Of a stretch of DNA of 64,000 nucleotides, positions 39,781-50,490 are shown piece by piece. The stretch is from the NCBI RefSeq assembly GCF_027594785.1, contig NZ_CP075584.1:868001-932000 (forward strand), written 5' to 3'. A program made the position numbers and the translations under genes. This DNA comes from Cryobacterium breve. GTDB taxonomy: Bacteria; Actinomycetota; Actinomycetes; Actinomycetales; Microbacteriaceae. How positions within the stretch are numbered: position 1 is the first letter of the stretch; every line of letters starts with the position of its first letter. Under the pieces are notes generated by a model. The model had not been told where the DNA came from. It saw only the letters and a list, made by a program, of their open reading frames with translations, and ran no database searches.

Positions 39781-40549
39781 TCACGATGGCGACACGACGG
39801 ATTCGACGAAGACGACCGTGACGTTGTCGTGCCCGCCGCGCGCCAGCGCCTCGTCGACGAGGGCGTCCACGACGGCCTGCTGGCCGTCGGCCTGGTGCTC
39901 AGCCAGGAGCCTCGAGATGTCGTCCGGTTCGAGCTCCTTGGTGAGGCCGTCTGAACAGATCAGGAACGCGCGGCGACCGGATGCGGGGACGAGCCACACA
40001 TCCGCGTCGACGAACTCATCCGTTCCGATCGCCCTCGTGATGATGTTCCGTTCGGGATGGAGTTCCGCGGACCGCGGCGTGATCAGTCCCGCGTCGACGA
40101 GTTCCTGCACCGCAGAATGATCGACAGACAGCTGGGTGAGGTGCACCCCGTCCCACGTGTAGATGCGGGAGTCGCCAACGTTGAAAGCCATCCAGTGCAG
40201 GCCGACATCGGCGCCGGCGTCGACGAAGGCCACCCCGGCCAGCGTCGTGCCGCTCACCGCGGTTCCGAAGTCCCCTGCGCCACTCAGGTCGCGCACGGCG
40301 TCGTTGGACGAATGGATCGCGTCGAGGATGCGCTCGGGCGTTGAGGGACGACCGGCCTCGATGTGTTCTTCGAAGACCCGCAGCACGGTCTGGCTCGCCT
40401 CGTCGCCGTGGGCATGCCCGCCCATGCCGTCGGCCACGAGGAACACCGGAGAGTGGGCCATGAAGCTGTCCTCGTTGAGCCTGCCGCACCTGGCCGACCT
40501 CGCTCCGCGCCCCCATTGTGAATGAGACCGTCACCGTTGGGAGGGTCAT
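39781..40549 (-). CDS. PP2C-family Ser/Thr protein phosphatase; one indel
   Basis: This metal-dependent phosphatase of about 255 residues counteracts Ser/Thr kinases such as PknB. Conserved blocks are VGQVRQLNEDSF, LVADGMGGHAHGDEAS (metal Asp), FNVGDSRIY, QLSVDHSAVQELVDAG, LICSDGLTKEL and GGHDNVTVVFVE. An extra base in AGCCT 40478-40482 breaks the frame near the N-terminus; removal yields RQLNEDSFMAHSP. ATG 40549 is a reasonable start, ATG 40516 an alternative. No partner kinase is in the window; the two PBPs and MurA are typical pathways for such control, but a link is only inferred. Confidence 0.9.
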
Positions 40550-40694
40550 CGTGTCTGCGCTCTGGACCAAGCCGGTACTCCCTCGTGCTGCGGCGCGTGT
40601 TCCGAGCCGACCCGATCGCGCCTCGGCGAGGCGTCAGAGTTCCTACGGTACCAATTCGGGGGCTTTTCGCGCCGCCGCGCACTCCGCGCCCGGG

Positions 40695-41720
40695 CTACTC
40701 CTTTTCGGTGAGCGACAGCTCCTCGCCGAGGCTGCGACCGCGGGCGCGGGCGTCGCGGTTCGCCTTGATCAGGCTCGCGACCGTGGCGATGGCCATGGAG
40801 ACAACGATCACGCCGAGCGAGGTCCAGGTGTCGATCTCCGGCGCCCAGCCCACCCCGTTGCCGCCGTTGATGAACGGGACCTCGTTGGTGTGGAGCGCGT
40901 GCGAGACGAGCTTGACGCCGATGAAGAACAGGATGAAGGCGATCCCGTACTTGAGGTAAACCAGTCGTTCGAGCAGCCCGCCGAGCAGGAAATAGAGCTG
41001 CCGGAGTCCCATCAGGGCGAAGACATTGGCCGTGAAGACGATGAACGGGCTCGTCGTGATCCCGAAGATGGCCGGGATCGAGTCGAGGGCGAATACGAGG
41101 TCCGTCGTACCGATTGCGATGAAGACGATCAGCATCGGGGTGAAGACCCGACGTCCCTTGACGGTGGTGCGGATCTTCGACCCGTCGAAGGTCGGGGAGA
41201 TCCGCAGGCGGCGACGGATCATCTTCACGAAGGCGTTGTCGGCCTCATTGGCGTCCGGTTCCTTGGCGACGGCCTGGTGCACGGCCGTATAGAGAAGGAA
41301 GGCCCCGAAGATGTAGAAGATCCAGCTGAAGTTCTCGATGAGGGACGCGCCGAGGAGGATGAAGATCAGGCGCAGGACGAGCGCGATGATGATGCCCACC
41401 ATGAGCACTTCCTGCTGGTATTTCCGGGGAACGGAGAATCTCGCCATGATAATGACGAAGACGAAGAGATTGTCGATGCTGAGGCTGTACTCGGTGAGCC
41501 AGCCGGCGAGGAACTGCCCGGCGTGCTCGGCATCGGCGAGGAGCAGCATCGCGAGCGCGAACAGCAGGGCGAGCACGACATAGAAGACGACCCACAGGCT
41601 GGCTTCGCGCATCGAGGGCACGTGCGGTCGCTTGTACACGATCAGCAGGTCGGCGACCAGGACAAGGGTCAGGACGACCAGGGAGCCGATTTCGAACCAG
41701 AGGGGAAGGGCAAGATCCAC
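40695..41720 (-). CDS. TerC-family membrane protein, probable manganese exporter
   Basis: The 341-residue membrane protein has about eight or nine helices and the TerC/Alx signature: acidic residues in membrane segments (LTEYSLSIDNLFVFVIIM and GTTDLVFALDSIPAIFGIT). TerC/Alx proteins export Mn2+ and help load manganese into secreted enzymes. GTG 41720 is chosen because AAAGG precedes it; an earlier in-frame ATG at 41786 lies inside the predicted riboswitch and is rejected. The yybP-ykoY-type leader supports manganese control. Confidence 0.9.
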   Translation of the reverse strand: MDLALPLWFEIGSLVVLTLVLVADLLIVYKRPHVPSMREASLWVVFYVVLALLFALAMLLLADAEHAGQFLAGWLTEYSLSIDNLFVFVIIMARFSVPRKYQQEVLMVGIIIALVLRLIFILLGASLIENFSWIFYIFGAFLLYTAVHQAVAKEPDANEADNAFVKMIRRRLRISPTFDGSKIRTTVKGRRVFTPMLIVFIAIGTTDLVFALDSIPAIFGITTSPFIVFTANVFALMGLRQLYFLLGGLLERLVYLKYGIAFILFFIGVKLVSHALHTNEVPFINGGNGVGWAPEIDTWTSLGVIVVSMAIATVASLIKANRDARARGRSLGEELSLTEKE

Positions 41721-41757
41721 GGAGGGGCCTTTCAAGGAGAGGAGGGCAGGCAGATAA

Positions 41758-41893
41758 CCTGAAAGTCTCTCCCGCGACGAAGACACGCCGCCGATCCGAC
41801 CGGAACCCCTGCACCGCGGTCCGTGTTGACGATCAGATCATCGAACCCACTGATAACTCACCCAGTGGACTTTGAGGGATACTCCCCTTCACG
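41758..41893 (-). ncRNA. yybP-ykoY-type manganese riboswitch
   Basis: The leader of the terC gene, read on the minus strand, contains GAAGGGGAGTATCCC near its 5' end and GAGACTTTC near its 3' end, the two conserved ends of the yybP-ykoY motif. Paired helices and GTCAACACG lie between. TAGACT just upstream (41912-41917 on the minus strand) is a plausible -10. Riboswitches of this class bind Mn2+ and commonly precede terC/alx genes. The assignment is by eye. Confidence 0.72.
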
Positions 41894-41983
41894 GGGGGAC
41901 AGTCTAGCGGAATTCCGTGCCGAATCCGACAGTCCGCGCCATAATGTGGCTGAGCAAGAGACTGGCGCGCACTCGCGAGAGGC

Positions 41984-43333
41984 ATGGACCCGATGGCGCA
42001 GATCGAAACCCCCGAGCAGCAAATCGAACGTCTTTCGGCCCAGGTCGCCCAGTTGCAGGCCCGGCTGGAGACCGCACCGCCGAGCACTCCCGCGGTGTAT
42101 GAACCCAGCAGGGCATCGCTCCGGCTCCGCGCATTCTGCGCAGCGCTCCTGATCACCATCGGGGTCATTCTCGCCCCGGTCGCCGTCGTCGCCGCGTGGA
42201 CCAAGACCGAGGTCACCGACACCGGCCGATTCGTCGCCACCCTGTCTCCTCTTGTCGACGATCCGGCATTCCAGGCGTTCCTCGTTGACCAGATCACGAC
42301 CGTGATCGACGACCAGGTCGACTTCGAGGCCATCGCAACGGACCTCTTCGATGGGATCGCCCAGCTCAACCTGCCGCCGCGGGCTCAGGTCGCCCTCCGC
42401 TTGCTCAAGCAGCCGGCCGTCGAGGGCGCCCGTTCCCTGGTGCGCACGGCGACACAGCGGCTGATCGCCTCCGACGCCTTCGCGAACATCTGGGAGCAGA
42501 CCCTGCGGGTCAGCCACTCCCAGGTCATCGCGGCGCTGCAGGGCGATACGAACGGGCCGCTCACCATCGGAGCCCAGGGCGAGGTCGGCATCCAACTGGC
42601 GCCGACCATCGCAGCGGTCAAGAGTGCCCTCGTCGCGCAGGGCTTCGCACTCGCCGATCGGATCCCGGAAATCAACCGCACCATCCAGGTCGCCCAGTCC
42701 GACGCCCTTGTCCAGGCACGGGTCGCCTACCAGATCCTCGACATCCTGGGTTTCGTACTGCCGTGGGCCAGCCTGTTGCTCCTGGCCGCCGGCATCGTGG
42801 TGGCGAGGCGGAAGGCGCGAGCGCTGATCTGGGCCGGCCTCCTGCTCGCGCTGTCGATGGCGGTGCTCGCAACGGGAATCTCGGTCGGGCGCATCCTCTT
42901 CGCGGGTTCCGTCTCGCCGCAGTACATGCCGCGGGATGCCGCACTGGCCACCTATGAGGCGATCGTGCCGTTCATCAGCGCGACGGCGGTGGCAGTGGGG
43001 ACCGCAGGGGTGACCGTGGCTGTGGTGGCGTACTTCGCTGGTCCGTTCCGCGGCGCGATCGTGGTGCGCCGGCTGACCGTCGACTCCGCCAGGAGCATCC
43101 GCTCGTCGGCGGAACGGCGCGGCGGAACGACGGGAGCGTTCGGAGTCTGGCTCTACACCGTGCGGCGATACGCGCGGATCGTCGTGGCCCTGGCGGCTGC
43201 GGCCGTCGTGCTGTTCGTCCGCCCGCTGTCGCCCGGCGTGATCATCGGCACCGCCGTCACGGCCCTCGTCGCGATTCTCCTGATCGAGCTCCTCCAGCGG
43301 CCGCCCATGGATGGCGTTGCTGCCAGCCTGTAG
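41984..43333 (+). CDS. Hypothetical membrane protein
   Basis: This 449-residue protein is not recognised beyond its shape. A short coiled N-terminus (EQQIERLSAQVAQLQARLE) is followed by a membrane helix (FCAALLITIGVILAPVAVVAAW), a roughly 200-residue hydrophilic, mostly helical region that should lie outside the membrane, and four more helices (about residues 245-440). ATG 41984 has GAGAGG upstream. Its TAG stop forms the start of the next gene's -10 hexamer. It is divergent from terC; a transport or sensor role cannot be inferred. Confidence 0.75.
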   Translation: MDPMAQIETPEQQIERLSAQVAQLQARLETAPPSTPAVYEPSRASLRLRAFCAALLITIGVILAPVAVVAAWTKTEVTDTGRFVATLSPLVDDPAFQAFLVDQITTVIDDQVDFEAIATDLFDGIAQLNLPPRAQVALRLLKQPAVEGARSLVRTATQRLIASDAFANIWEQTLRVSHSQVIAALQGDTNGPLTIGAQGEVGIQLAPTIAAVKSALVAQGFALADRIPEINRTIQVAQSDALVQARVAYQILDILGFVLPWASLLLLAAGIVVARRKARALIWAGLLLALSMAVLATGISVGRILFAGSVSPQYMPRDAALATYEAIVPFISATAVAVGTAGVTVAVVAYFAGPFRGAIVVRRLTVDSARSIRSSAERRGGTTGAFGVWLYTVRRYARIVVALAAAAVVLFVRPLSPGVIIGTAVTALVAILLIELLQRPPMDGVAASL

Positions 43334-43336
43334 CCT
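43331..43336 (+). promoter_or_regulatory. Leaderless -10 of the MFS gene, overlapping a stop codon
   Basis: TAGCCT, 6 bases (TCGACC), then GTG 43343. TAG (43331-43333) is the stop codon of the preceding gene. Confidence 0.6.
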
Positions 43337-43342
43337 TCGACC

Positions 43343-44633
43343 GTGAACGTTGAGAGCACGGATGAGAGCACGGGCGGGACCGCGGCCGGAACGTCGAGTC
43401 AGGACGGCCACGCCGCGAACCAGGTCTCCCGGCCGCCGGTAGCGGCACGCCGTGCCCGGATCGCGGTCGGCGTTCTGTTCTTCACCAACGGCGCGATCTT
43501 TGCGAACCTGCTCCCGCGTTATCCCGAGATCAAGGTCGACCTCGGCCTGACGAATGCGGAATTCGGCCTTGCGGTCGCCGCATACCCGCTCGGCGCGCTC
43601 ATCGCCGGGTTGACGGCCGGGATGCTCGTGCGCCGCTTCCGCTCCTCGCGGGTGGCGATCATCGCCACGGTTTTCACGGCGATCGGTATCCTGCTCGCCG
43701 GGGTGGCCCCTGCCTGGCTTCCGCTCGCGGCCGGGCTGTTCCTGGCCGGCGCAATGGACTCGATCACCGACGTCGCCCAGAACTCACACGCGCTTCGGGT
43801 GCAACGCCTGTACAAACGCTCCATCCTCAACTCGTTCCACGCGGTCTGGAGTATCGGTGCGGTATCCGGCGGAGCACTCGGGTCCCTCGCCGCGGGGCTC
43901 GGCATTCCCCTGGCCGTGCACCTCACGCTCTCCGCCGTGCTGTTCAGCCTTCTGGCCGTGCTGTCGTACCGCATGCTCCTGTCCGGCCCCGAACCGGACG
44001 AGGCGCGCGCCGCCAGTACTCCGGCCGGAGTGCAGACGCGCACCGGACGGGCGGTGGGCGTGCTGGCGAAATACGCGGTGCTCCTCGCCCTCGTGCTCAT
44101 CGCTGCATCCGGGGCCATCGTCGAGGACGCCGGCAGGCTCCTGGTCGGCGATCTACCTCTCCGTCGACCTCGGCGCATCAGCCTTCGTCGCGGGCCTCGG
44201 CTTCATCGCGCTCCAGGGTATGCAGTTCATCGGGCGGATGCTCGGCGATCGGCTCGTGGACCGGTTCGGCCAGCGCGCGGTCGCGAGAACGGGCGGGGTG
44301 ATCGTCTGCGTCGGCATGGGAAGCGCCCTCCTGATCCCGTCGATCCCGGGCACCGTGGTCGGATTCGGCCTCGCCGGGCTCGGGGTCGCGACCCTCATCC
44401 CTGCGGCCATGCACGCCGCAGATGAGCTTCCGGGCTTCAGACCCGGTTCCGGCCTGACGATCCTCGCCTGGCTGCTCAGGGTCGGCTTCCTGGTCTCGCC
44501 GCCCGTGGTCGGCGCGATCGCTGACGCCTCCTCACTCCGGCTCGGCCTGCTCGTCGTCCCGCTGGCCGGTGTGCTCGCCGTACTGTTCGCCGGGGTCCTG
44601 TCGGGCCGGGCGTCTCGGGACGCCAGCCGCTGA
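43343..44633 (+). CDS. Major facilitator superfamily transporter; one indel
   Basis: The restored protein of about 429 residues has 12 membrane segments, a hydrophilic N-terminus of 35 residues, and MFS features such as GLTAGMLVRRFRSSR between helices 2 and 3 and GRMLGDRLVDRFGQRAV in the second half. The extra base lies in AGGCT 44135-44139; removal joins AGSSWSAIYLSVDLGASAF. It resembles the FucP/YbjJ-like family of sugar or drug carriers, but the substrate is unknown. The GTG start lies 6 bp after a -10 hexamer. Confidence 0.87.
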
Positions 44634-44649
44634 TCTTCGCCACGCCCCA

Positions 44650-44679
44650 GCGAGCGCGGGCGTTGCGTCCCGCGCTCGC
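44650..44679. terminator. Bidirectional terminator hairpin
   Basis: A perfect 11-bp stem GCGAGCGCGGG / CCCGCGCTCGC with an 8-base loop, placed between the convergent MFS and PBP genes. It has no U-run. Confidence 0.65.
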
Positions 44680-44694
44680 GGTCAGCGGGCCGGC

Positions 44695-47286
44695 TCAGCC
44701 GCCGGCGGGGGCCAGCCGGCCGACCACGATCGTGACCGCGTCGCCGGGGTGGACCGCGCTGCCTGCCGCTGGCGACATCGTAACGACAGTGCCGGTGACA
44801 CCGGGGTCCGTCACGATGGTCTCGTTCTTCACCACGGTGAAGTTCGACAGGGCGGCCCGGGCTTCGGCTTCGCGTTTGCCGGACACGTCCGGCACGATGA
44901 CGAGAGCCGCGTTGCTCGTGTGAACCGTCACCGCGGCGCCGCGGGCTTCGCTGGTTCCTCCAGCGGGATCGGTGTTCGCGACGACGCCGGTCTGCAGTTC
45001 GGAGTCGATGCTACCGCCGTTCACAAAGAGGAAGCCGGCGGACTCGAGTGCCGACTGCGCCTGGGTAAGGCTCTTGCCCCGAAGGTCGGGAATCGGGACC
45101 TGCACGGCATTGACAATTGATCCTGACGCCGCAGGGAAGGCGTCGCCGCCGTACTTTGCGTTCGCGACGCTCATCACCTCCGGCCACATCCGGTGCCGGG
45201 CCGTGGCCGCCTGCACCGTCGAACGCAAAGCGCCAGGGCTCCGGAGACTGTCGAAATATGTGGTGCGCTGGTCAGTGTCATGCCCAGTGACGCTCATCAC
45301 GCCGACGACCGTGGCGACCTTGGTGCTCGCACCGCTCATCCAGGTGTCCTTGTTGCCGTCTGTGGTTCCGGTCTTACCGATCATCGGCACGCGGGGCTTG
45401 GTGGCCGAGTACGACGCGGTCGCCGTGCCGCCCGTCATGACCTGCTGCATCGCCGTCGTCATGCCTGCTGCAACGACCGGGTCAACCGACTGGTGGCACT
45501 CGGTTTGCGGTACGCCGAGTGCGCCGCCATCGGAACCGGTGATGTGGTCGATCACGATCGGGCTGCAGGTGGTGCCCTTGTTGGCGATGCCGGCGAAGGC
45601 GACCGCCATGCTCAGCGGCGCGACCTCGTTGGTGCCGAGCACCGCGGAGGCACCCTGCTCGAGCGGGGCGCCGTCGGCCCGGGTCACGCCGAACGCCTCG
45701 GCGGTCTTGCGGATGCCGCACAGGTCGAGTTTCTTGGCCATGCCGATGAAACCGGTGTTGATCGAGTTGATTGTGGACTCAAGGGCGCTGTAGTTGGCGC
45801 CGGCTTCACCGGAGTCGTTCTTCGGGTTGTAGCCCGGGAAGCTCACCGTGCCACCAGTCGCGCAGCTGTCCCGGAAGGTACCCCAGTTGGCCTTGCGCCG
45901 AGAGTCGACCCGTTCGTTGAGCGAGTGACCTTCGGTGAGCCACTCCGCGAGGGTGAACACCTTGTACGTCGATCCGGGCTGGAACCCGTGCGAGCCGCCC
46001 TGGTCGACATTGGTGCTGTAGTTGATCCCGGTCAGGTTTGAACCCGTGATCGGCACATCCCTGTCCTGGCTGTAGTCCTTGTTCTGCGTCATGGCGAGCA
46101 CCTTGCCGGTGCCAACGCCGACAGAGACGATCACGCCACCGACGTCCCAGCCGGGGTAGGTGTCGGGAACGTTGGCCTTTATCGTGGTCTCGGCGGCAAT
46201 CTGGAGTTCCAGGTCGAGGGTCGTGTAGACGTTGTACCCGCCCCGGCGGAAGTTGGCCATCCGGGTGGTGTCGTCGGCTCCGAAAGTGGGGTCGTTCTGC
46301 AGGGTGTTCACGACGAGGTCGCAGAAGTACGCGCTGCCGCCGGCGGTCTGGCAGCCGGTCGAGGGCTCGTGGATGCTGGGCTCGATGGCCGAGGCGATCG
46401 CGGCATCGTGGTCGGCCTGGTTGATCTTGCCGTACTTCAGCATCTCGTCGAGGATGTAGTCGCGGCGGTCCTTGTTCGCGGCGTAGCCGTTGGCTGCACC
46501 GTTGGTCGCGCTGTCGGGCTGGTCGAGCTGGAACTTGACCGGGTTGTTCACGATCGCGACGAGGCTCGCCGCCTGCGGGAGCGTCAGCGTCGCCGCAGTC
46601 GAGCCGAAGTAGTACTCCGCCGCGGACTCGATGCCGTAGACGGTGCCGCCGAAGCCGGTGATGTTCAGGTACGAGCGGAGGATGTCATCCTTGCCGTACT
46701 TTTTCTCCACGCCGATCGCGAGGCGCATCTCCTTGAGTTTGCGGTCGGGACTCTGTGCGATCGCCGCGTCATAACAGTCGGACTTCTTCTGGGCATCCGT
46801 GAGCACTTCGCACTTCTGCACCAGCACGTTCTTCACATACTGCTGGGTGATCGAAGACCCACCGCGGGCGTCCCCCGTGGCAACGGTCGTGACGATCCCG
46901 GTCACAGTGCCCTGCAGATCAATTCCGCCGTGTTCATAGAAGCGCGGGTCCTCCGCGGAGGTCGCGGCGTCCTTGACAAACTGGTTTATCGCATCCGAGG
47001 CGACCTCGACCCTGTTCTGGTCGTAGAACGAGGCCAGAAGGGTCTGCGTTCCGTCACCCGTGGTCGCGTAGATGTTGCTCTTCTGCGAGAGCTGGTCGAT
47101 CTTCAGGTAGTCCGGCAGATTCTCGAAGACATTGATCGCGTTCGTTGCAGCCATGCCCGACAAAGCGAGAGCGGGAGTGACCGCAGCCGCCACGAGAACG
47201 CCGGCAACGACACTCATGCCGACAAAACCCAGCAATCCGCCGAATGCTTCGAAATGTAGCCCTGTGTTCGGTTTCCTGTTCACGTG
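44695..47286 (-). CDS. Bifunctional class A penicillin-binding protein with PASTA domains (copy 1)
   Basis: This 863-residue cell-wall synthase has one N-terminal membrane helix (VGMSVVAGVLVAAAVTPALAL), a glycosyltransferase-51 domain (AEDPRFYEHGGIDLQG with the catalytic Glu, GGSSITQQYVKN), a transpeptidase domain (active-site Ser in GFQPGSTYKVF, SINTGF, and the KTG box MIGKTGTTDGNKDTW) and two C-terminal PASTA repeats (VPIPDLRGKSLTQAQSALESAGF; IVPDVSGKREAEARAALSN). GTG 47286 is favoured over an in-frame ATG 8 codons upstream because GGGGGA precedes it. A close paralogue lies at 57029-59578. Confidence 0.94.
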   Translation of the reverse strand, partial: HVNRKPNTGLHFEAFGGLLGFVGMSVVAGVLVAAAVTPALALSGMAATNAINVFENLPDYLKIDQLSQKSNIYATTGDGTQTLLASFYDQNRVEVASDAINQFVKDAATSAEDPRFYEHGGIDLQGTVTGIVTTVATGDARGGSSITQQYVKNVLVQKCEVLTDAQKKSDCYDAAIAQSPDRKLKEMRLAIGVEKKYGKDDILRSYLNITGFGGTVYGIESAAEYYFGSTAATLTLPQAASLVAIVNNPVKFQLDQPDSATNGAANGYAANKDRRDYILDEMLKYGKINQADHDAAIASAIEPSIHEPSTGCQTAGGSAYFCDLVVNTLQNDPTFGADDTTRMANFRRGGYNVYTTLDLELQIAAETTIKANVPDTYPGWDVGGVIVSVGVGTGKVLAMTQNKDYSQDRDVPITGSNLTGINYSTNVDQGGSHGFQPGSTYKVFTLAEWLTEGHSLNERVDSRRKANWGTFRDSCATGGTVSFPGYNPKNDSGEAGANYSALESTINSINTGFIGMAKKLDLCGIRKTAEAFGVTRADGAPLEQGASAVLGTNEVAPLSMAVAFAGIANKGTTCSPIVIDHITGSDGGALGVPQTECHQSVDPVVAAGMTTAMQQVMTGGTATASYSATKPRVPMIGKTGTTDGNKDTWMSGASTKVATVVGVMSVTGHDTDQRTTYFDSLRSPGALRSTVQAATARHRMWPEVMSVANAKYGGDAFPAASGSIVNAVQVPIPDLRGKSLTQAQSALESAGFLFVNGGSIDSELQTGVVANTDPAGGTSEARGAAVTVHTSNAALVIVPDVSGKREAEARAALSNFTVVKNETIVTDPGVTGTVVTMSPAAGSAVHPGDAVTIVVGRLAPAGG

Positions 47287-47424
47287 TCCCCCATTTTTAT
47301 ACCCGGCCATGCGGCAAATTCACAACCGCGCTGGCTCCCCGGGATCAATATATATCGACTTGTCCCACGCCGGGGTTTATTTCGAACGCGACCGACGCAG
47401 CTAGGTTTATCGAGAGGGAGAACT

Positions 47425-49714
47425 ATGCCAGTCGAGACCAGCACGGAACGCGTCCGCGCGACTCAGGGAACGGGCCGATCCGGCCGATGGCCGAACTGGA
47501 CCCTCGGGCTGATCGTGGCTGCCTTCGCGGTCGCCACAATCTTCGGTACCGCAGGCGACGTGAGTTCGCTCGTACTCGGATTCTTCGCCTTGTGGATTCC
47601 CGTCATCGTGTGCTGGATTGCGATCGGCCAGGCGCGCTCTCCACGTACTGACCTCGTGCTGATGTCGATGGCGATCACCGTCCTCGCGGCCGGGGACACC
47701 TATTTCGGCCTCGCCACGGCAGCGGGAGAGTCGCTCCCACATCCGTCATGGGCGGACATCGGCTTTCTCGGCTTCTACCCCCTCATGTTCGCGGCGCTCG
47801 TTGTCCTCGCGAGACGGAATGTCCGCGGCCTGGCGTCGCCGGTCCTCCTGGACAGTGCCGTCGGCTCCCTCGGCGCGGCCGCGCTGCTCGCCGTCCTCCT
47901 CGACCCGATCCTCAGCGCGGCACTCGCCAGCCCAGGGTCGTTTGCTACGACGGTCGCATTCGCGTTCCCGCTGTGCGATCTCCTGCTCGTGTCCTTCTTC
48001 GTGGGCATCGCGGCATCGCACGGAACCGCCATCGGTCCCGGTTTCCCCCACCTCATTTTCGGTCTCGCGGTCTTCACGGCCGCCGACATCGTCAGCGTCT
48101 TTCTGCACCTGAACGGCCTCTACGTGCTCGGCACAGCACTCGACATCGGCTGGCCCCTGAGCCTCGCCCTGATCGCGTCTTCGGTCGACAGGGAGGCCCG
48201 CCTCGGCTCGCAACCTCGCCGTTCGACCTGGGCGATCCCCGAACAGACGGTTCCGGCGATCGCCACGGCCGCGGGTCTTCTGGTCCTGATCCTGGGAACC
48301 CAGCTGAAGATCTCTCCTCTCGCCGTCGTCCTGGCGGCCCTGACCCTCACCCTCGCGGCACTGCCCCTGGTATTTCGCCAGCGCATCCGCATTGCGGACG
48401 CGCATCGCCAGGCACGGACCGACGAACTCACGGGGTTGCCCAACCGGCGCGCCCTCTACGCCGATGTGCCCGCTCGGCTGGCCGCGAATCCGCTCCGTAC
48501 GAGCGCGCTTCTCCTGCTCGACCTCGACAAGTTCAAGGAGGTCAACGACAGTCTCGGTCACGATGTCGGCGACCTGCTCCTTTTCCAGGTCGCCGGCCGC
48601 ATTTCCGCTCAGCCTGCGCACCGAGGATCTCTTCGCGCGTGTCGGCGGTGACGAGTTCGTGATCTTTCTCGACGGTTCGGATTCGGTCAGGGCGGAAGCG
48701 GTGGCGTTGAAGCTGCGCGCGACCCTGGCCCAGCCGTTCATCCTCGCGGGCATCTCGGTACAGGCCAGTGCCAGCATTGGGATCGCCGGCTACCCCGACC
48801 AGGGGGAGGACCTGACCATGCTCCTCCGCAAGGCGGACATGGCGATGTACACGGCGAAGGCGACCCACAGCGGCCATCACGTCTACCGCGGCACCGACGA
48901 CCATCACGGGGAAGAGCGGTTGCACCTGCTCGAGGAGTTACGTCTCGCGCTCGTCGACGACCAGCTGGTCATGCACTATCAGCCCAAGATCGACCTCAAG
49001 ACGGGTGACGTCTGCGGCGTCGAGGCCCTGGTCCGCTGGAACCACCCGACGAGGGGTTTGTTGCAACCGGACGATTTCCTCGGACTCGTCGAGGAGTCCG
49101 GGCTTATGCACGCCATGACCGAGATCGTGCTGCACCAGGCTCTTGACCAGGCCGCGAGCTGGTCTGCCCAGGGACGAACGCTGACGATGGCGGTCAACAT
49201 GTCCCCGAGTTCCCTGATCGACACGGTGCTTCCCGAACGGATCAGTGCGATGCTGTCTTCCCGCGGCCTGTCCCCCGCCATGCTGGTCCTGGAGATCACC
49301 GAAGATTTCCTCCTCTCCGACCGGGAGCGCGCGCGCAGCATCCTCACCCGGTTGCAGGCGACGGGAATTCGAATCTCCATCGATGACTTCGGAACCGGCT
49401 ACAGTTCCCTCGCGTACCTGCGTGACCTGCCGATCGACGAGCTCAAACTCGACAAATCCTTCATCATCCCGATGAAGGACGACCCGCGCGCAACGGCCCT
49501 CGTCGTCTCGACCATCGACCTGGCCCACAGCCTCGGGCTTCGCATGGTCGCAGAGGGGGTGGAAGACACCACGGCATACTCCGAGCTCATCGGCTACGGC
49601 TGCGATGTCGCTCAAGGGTTCCTGATGTCCCACCCTGTTCCTGCCGCCGAGCTGGAGGACTGGTTGGCCGCGAGAGCGCTCGATGCTAGCGCTCTGGGCC
49701 AGATATCCGGCTGA
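47425..49714 (+). CDS. Membrane GGDEF-EAL protein (c-di-GMP turnover); one indel
   Basis: The protein of about 762 residues has 8 or more N-terminal membrane segments (to about residue 320), a GGDEF domain (LTGLPNRRALYAD, DLDKFKEVNDSLGHD, intact RVGGDEFVIFLDG) and an EAL domain (YQPKIDLKTGDVCGVEALVRW, then LEITEDFLL, IDDFGTGYSSLAYLRDLPIDELKLD). Both sites keep their catalytic residues, so it could make and degrade c-di-GMP. An extra base in AGCCT 48611-48615 breaks the frame; removal gives ISAQLRTEDLFARVGGDEF. ATG 47425 has a good site (GAGGGAG). An AT-rich stretch around 47350 lies between it and the divergent PBP gene. Confidence 0.93.
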
Positions 49715-49723
49715 GGGGTTCGC

Positions 49724-50490
49724 TCAGGGACGGGCACCGGCCTCGTCGACCTGCAGCGCGTCGGCCTCCACGATGACGGGGATGCGAGCGGCTTGGGCGC
49801 GCAGGTAACCGGCGAACCCCCGGGTGTGCGTCCGATGAGTCGCCCACTCGTGCGAACCGGGATGCGTGCCGTGCGAATCTCGCACACCCGCAGTCTCCGG
49901 AGTGCCACGACGAGTGCGATGTCCTCGTCGGCGTCACTCCCGGGGAATTCCCCGGCAGCGAGGTACTGGTCCGCCCGCACCCCGAGATTGGCCCCGTGCA
50001 CGTGCGGATGTCCCTCGACGAGCAGCTGCTCCGCCGCCCAGCGAGCGCGCATTTCGCGGCCGAGGCAGTCATCCGGCTCCACAGTGCCGAGGACCAGGTG
50101 CACATCGTTCCTGGCGAAGGCAAGCTGGCTCGTGAGCCAGTTCTCCGGGACGGCGGAATCGGCATCCGTCGACGCGATCCAGGTACGGCCCGTGAAGTCG
50201 CCCGTCGACTTCAGGATGCTGCGGACCCCCGCACGCCGCGCCGCGCCGACGGCTCCCGTGTCGCTGCGGACGAGGTGCACGCCCGGGAAACCGGCGGCAA
50301 TCGACTCGGTCCCGTCCGTGCAGCGGTCAAGCACGATCACGACCGACACGATCGGGGGCGCCGGATCGAGGATCGCGACCAGTGACTCGATCGCGGCCCC
50401 GAGGGCGGCGAGGCACCGCGGAAGCAGTTCCTCCTCGTTGTGCGCGGGGATGACGATGATCAGGTGGTCGATTTCACCGGGACCGGTCAC
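49724..50490 (-). CDS. Family 2 glycosyltransferase; one indel
   Basis: The protein of about 255 residues has the GT-A fold of family 2: LIIVIPAHNEEELLPRCLAAL at the N-terminus, VVIVLDRCTDGTESIA, the DxD-like TWIASTDADSAVPENWL and HGANLGVRADQYLAAGEF. It starts at GTG in a GTGA overlap with the methyltransferase, with CAGGAGGGG upstream. A missing base near 49845 shifts the frame; with it restored the end reads THRTHTRGFAGYLRAQAARI and stops at 49724. It is the third gene of a trio with the PIG-L/methyltransferase fusion and the dehydrogenase-like gene. Confidence 0.85.

Noticed and set aside
41721..41786. An earlier terC start at ATG 41786
   Set aside because: It lies within the conserved 3' part of the riboswitch, and GTG 41720 has a ribosome binding site.
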